A stretch of DNA of 64,000 nt from Varroa destructor. Its lineage: Eukaryota > Arthropoda > Arachnida > Mesostigmata > Varroidae. The position numbers and the translations under genes are program-made. The notes under the pieces were generated by a model. It was not told the DNA's origin and searched no databases. It saw nothing but the letters and a program-made list of their open reading frames with translations. How positions within the stretch are numbered: position 1 is the stretch's first letter; every line of letters starts with the position of its first letter. Shown here piece by piece: positions 61,301-64,000 of the stretch. Location: assembly GCF_002443255.2 (NCBI RefSeq), contig NW_019211454.1, positions 15,240,243 through 15,304,242 on the forward strand, in the 5' to 3' direction.

Positions 61301-64000
61301 TGTGCACAACGAAAGCGCGCGCAGCGCCCCGCCTTATCGGAGCACTCACTATACGGCGTAACTTAAAGTGGTATTGGCATTTTCTTCGTGAGCGGTTACT
61401 CAGGAATAGATTCGCGAAGTACCCTTGATCTGCTGGCAGCAGTGTCTAACTGGCTAGGCGATGCAAGGCACGTCGATATTCGGTATCAATGAAAGTTAGT
61501 GACTCACTATAAATATAGCGTGAACAATGACAGCAGCAACTGTTCAAAGTCATATATAGAGCGGTAGTGCAAACTCAAATTCGGTTGAATATCGCACAAA
61601 AAAGTCGTCGCCGTTGCGTAACAATCGTTGATTTCTAATGTAAACTCCAAATCGTAGCTATAAAAGTTTGTGCCAGTTCGAGCTCCTTAGCTTCAATAGT
61701 CAATAGCGGCGGACGGTCTGCCTGCAGACCCTACAGGTATGCGATAACTGCTACTGTCACCTTTAAACCACTATGATGGCGGCAAACAATAAGTGTGAAA
61801 GGAACTCCAAATAATCCTCTATGCTAGAGCGGGTTTTTTCCGGAACCACCGAGTCTCGTCTCAAGCAACGTTCGGACAAGTTTGAGTGTTTAGCGAGCTC
61901 TCTCCGGAAGTTTTTAGAGACGATAGATTAACCGAGAAGCAGCCGACAAGGCAGACATATGCTCAGTTCACAACACTCATCCAGACGCGAACTACTTCAG
62001 CAATAATAAATCGAGCACAGCAGCGCCCTCTACAAAGCGCTCGCAAAAAGCTTCGACGAGCCAAACATTTCATAGCTAATCAGAGACTCACAAACATTCG
62101 TAGTAAATAACCATGCGGATGGCTGTTGTAGGAAAACTGGATAGCAGTGGCAGGTGTGCTAAGGATTTGCCGGCGGAAAAATGCCGTAGAGAATGAAACA
62201 TTATTTGAGTAGCCAGCAAGAATTAGAGACGACACTTAAACATTGTACAATCCAATGGAGTTGCACGGAACGAACTCGGAGTGGCGCCTCACTTTCATGT
62301 GCTATGTAAGCGCTGCTTCGGCGACCCAGAAACGGGTCAATTACCCGTTGAGGTGCGAACCTCTTTGCTTAGTTGGCCTTTCGTAATCTTGCGGAACATG
62401 TGCTGTAGCTGTAGGCGTTATACGTCAGGACAGCGTGTACTTAGGTAGCTGCATAAATATTTGGAAAACGAAGGGTTTAAATCGAAGAAAATAAAGTCCG
62501 GTGGGGGGTTCAAGGCCGTAGAATTCTTAAGGAAGTTCAACAGCGAGTACATTTTGGCAAGCTTAATCAGGGCATGTTAAGACCATACGAGATAACTAAT
62601 AGCCTAAATGATTCAGGACATTCGAATTAATGCCAAATCAACAGGTATGCGAGTTAAAGGCGTTTACTTTAAATTACAGCAGCGGCTGTCGCTACTTGTA
62701 AATTTGTCAGTCCAGCTGCTAGGCAATGCTTCAGTTAACCGAGAATTGCCCTGCCGATTGGATCTGATCGTCCTTCGACGGTTGGGGATCGGAATGAAGC
62801 TAATCTAACTATAATAATATGTGATGGCAGGTCATTAGAGCTATTATTCAATTATTCGTTTTAAAACAGAGAATCATTTAGCAGATGTAAGATGTATTTT
62901 TGACAATTAATATGAAAACGTTCATTTTGAAGTACAGAATAAAAATAAATATTTCGGGTTTTATGTCCAGTACTGCAGTCAATCACGAAATAAACTGCCT
63001 CCACGCCCAGCTTTAAACTTAAGCCACAAATTTATTTTCACATAGGAATAATAATAATCGCGGTCCTTCTTTCACAAGTAACAGGACCGCACATTATGTG
63101 GACAAAGTCAAGTAACTACAACGGAGAAAATCCTTACTAGGGGCACCAGTGAGATTCTGCTACAGTAAAATAACTATATCACATTCGCTTCAGGTATTCT
63201 TTATTGTTTAATCGATTGATCGTGTTCTACAGCTGAAGCCTCTTAATACCATGATTTCCATTGAAGACCTTGCTCGTAAAGCGGCCGAAATGATCTCTGT
63301 TATATTTCTGGTATAAAATGTGCTCTGGCTGAAGTTAAAAAAATGGTTGAAGGTAGATCGAAGGAGCATTCGTTACGTAAATGGTTCAACTAAATACTTA
63401 AAAAAAAATCTCAGCCATTGGCTTCTTTTTTGCAAGAAGCACAGAGGAATCTTTCTCAGCAAAAAAATGTTTAATTAACAGTTTTGTATGCTACGAGTGT
63501 TTTCGTTTTTTCTGCTCGCTCAAAAAATCATTTGTACTTTAATTGATGAAATAGTATGGTACACTTCGATCGCAGCTGGATCAGTTTCGATCGTGGGTGT
63601 AAGGTACGCCATGTTGAGTCTTCAATCGTGCGCTGGATGCTTTAATAAGAAATCGATAGCGATGCTACCATTTTTCAGTTGCCTTGAGAAATGCTTGCAA
63701 TCAACTGATCTGTATCCAGCCATGCTGGTTACAGTGGAAGGTTTTTTCTTTTGTGAAATTTGCATACAACTCTTGAGCAGTCGAGGGCTGTAATGAGAAT
63801 ATTTGCCACTTATAATAATAAGGATTCAGATCTCGAGATTGCAGTGGGTCCTGAAACCTTTCGCCGTCCCTTCACCGAACTCATTATAACTTAAATCAAT
63901 GATTTTTAGTTTTCTTGAAATTACCTATTTTTAAATCGTCCGCAGATGCATGGACGGTGCTGCTTCTTGATACCAGTCGAACACTTAAATATATTTCTTG
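58324..64000. other. Region without a supported gene
   Basis: I found no exon set on either strand. Several open frames of 60-101 codons (for example 59497-59760, 61886-62110 and 63488-63793, all plus strand) have no motif I know. A minus-strand ATG-less frame at about 61258-61440 ends at a good donor and is discussed as a finding. A slightly GC-richer patch lies at 61.0-62.4 kb. Confidence 0.5.

Overview
This is a window of a metazoan nuclear genome. It is AT-rich, almost empty of long open frames, full of simple repeats and decayed transposons, and its one clear gene is cut into short exons by GT..AG introns. The gene family, the large first intron and the Tc1/mariner-type transposase relics suggest an arthropod, perhaps a mite or tick. 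The organism call is an inference, not something the sequence proves. There are no bacterial operons, CRISPR arrays or rRNA genes. The main content is a single minus-strand gene for a choline transporter-like protein (SLC44 family, CTL2/4 subgroup). I rebuilt eleven coding exons from 55843 down to 389. All splice phases agree, and the model gives 2,322 coding bases and 773 residues, complete from start to stop. Ten of the eleven exons lie within 389..7979. The first coding exon (1A) lies 47.7 kb upstream, at 55657..55843. Inside that giant intron, at 23625..23919, is a second good candidate first exon (1B); it has its own ATG, a consensus donor and the same splice phase, and would give an isoform of 809 residues with a different cytosolic N-terminus. 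A short third candidate (1C) sits at 58284..58323. The likeliest picture is several promoters feeding one common transporter body, so that only the cytosolic N-terminus differs. Layout: 1..388 is 3' UTR and downstream sequence. 389..7979 is the exon cluster with small introns; intron 4 holds a hairpin and a tRNA-like relic. 7980..55656 is intron 1, with repeats, at least two decayed transposases of one Tc1/mariner-type family (about 21.4 kb and 39.4 kb), another transposase-like relic (about 11.1-11.6 kb) and exon 1B. 55844..64000 is upstream sequence where I see no gene beyond candidate exon 1C. Most of the remaining open frames of 60-175 codons show no family motif and no consistent splice context, and I treat them as chance. 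No new biological system stands out. The most useful observation is the alternative-first-exon design of the transporter gene.
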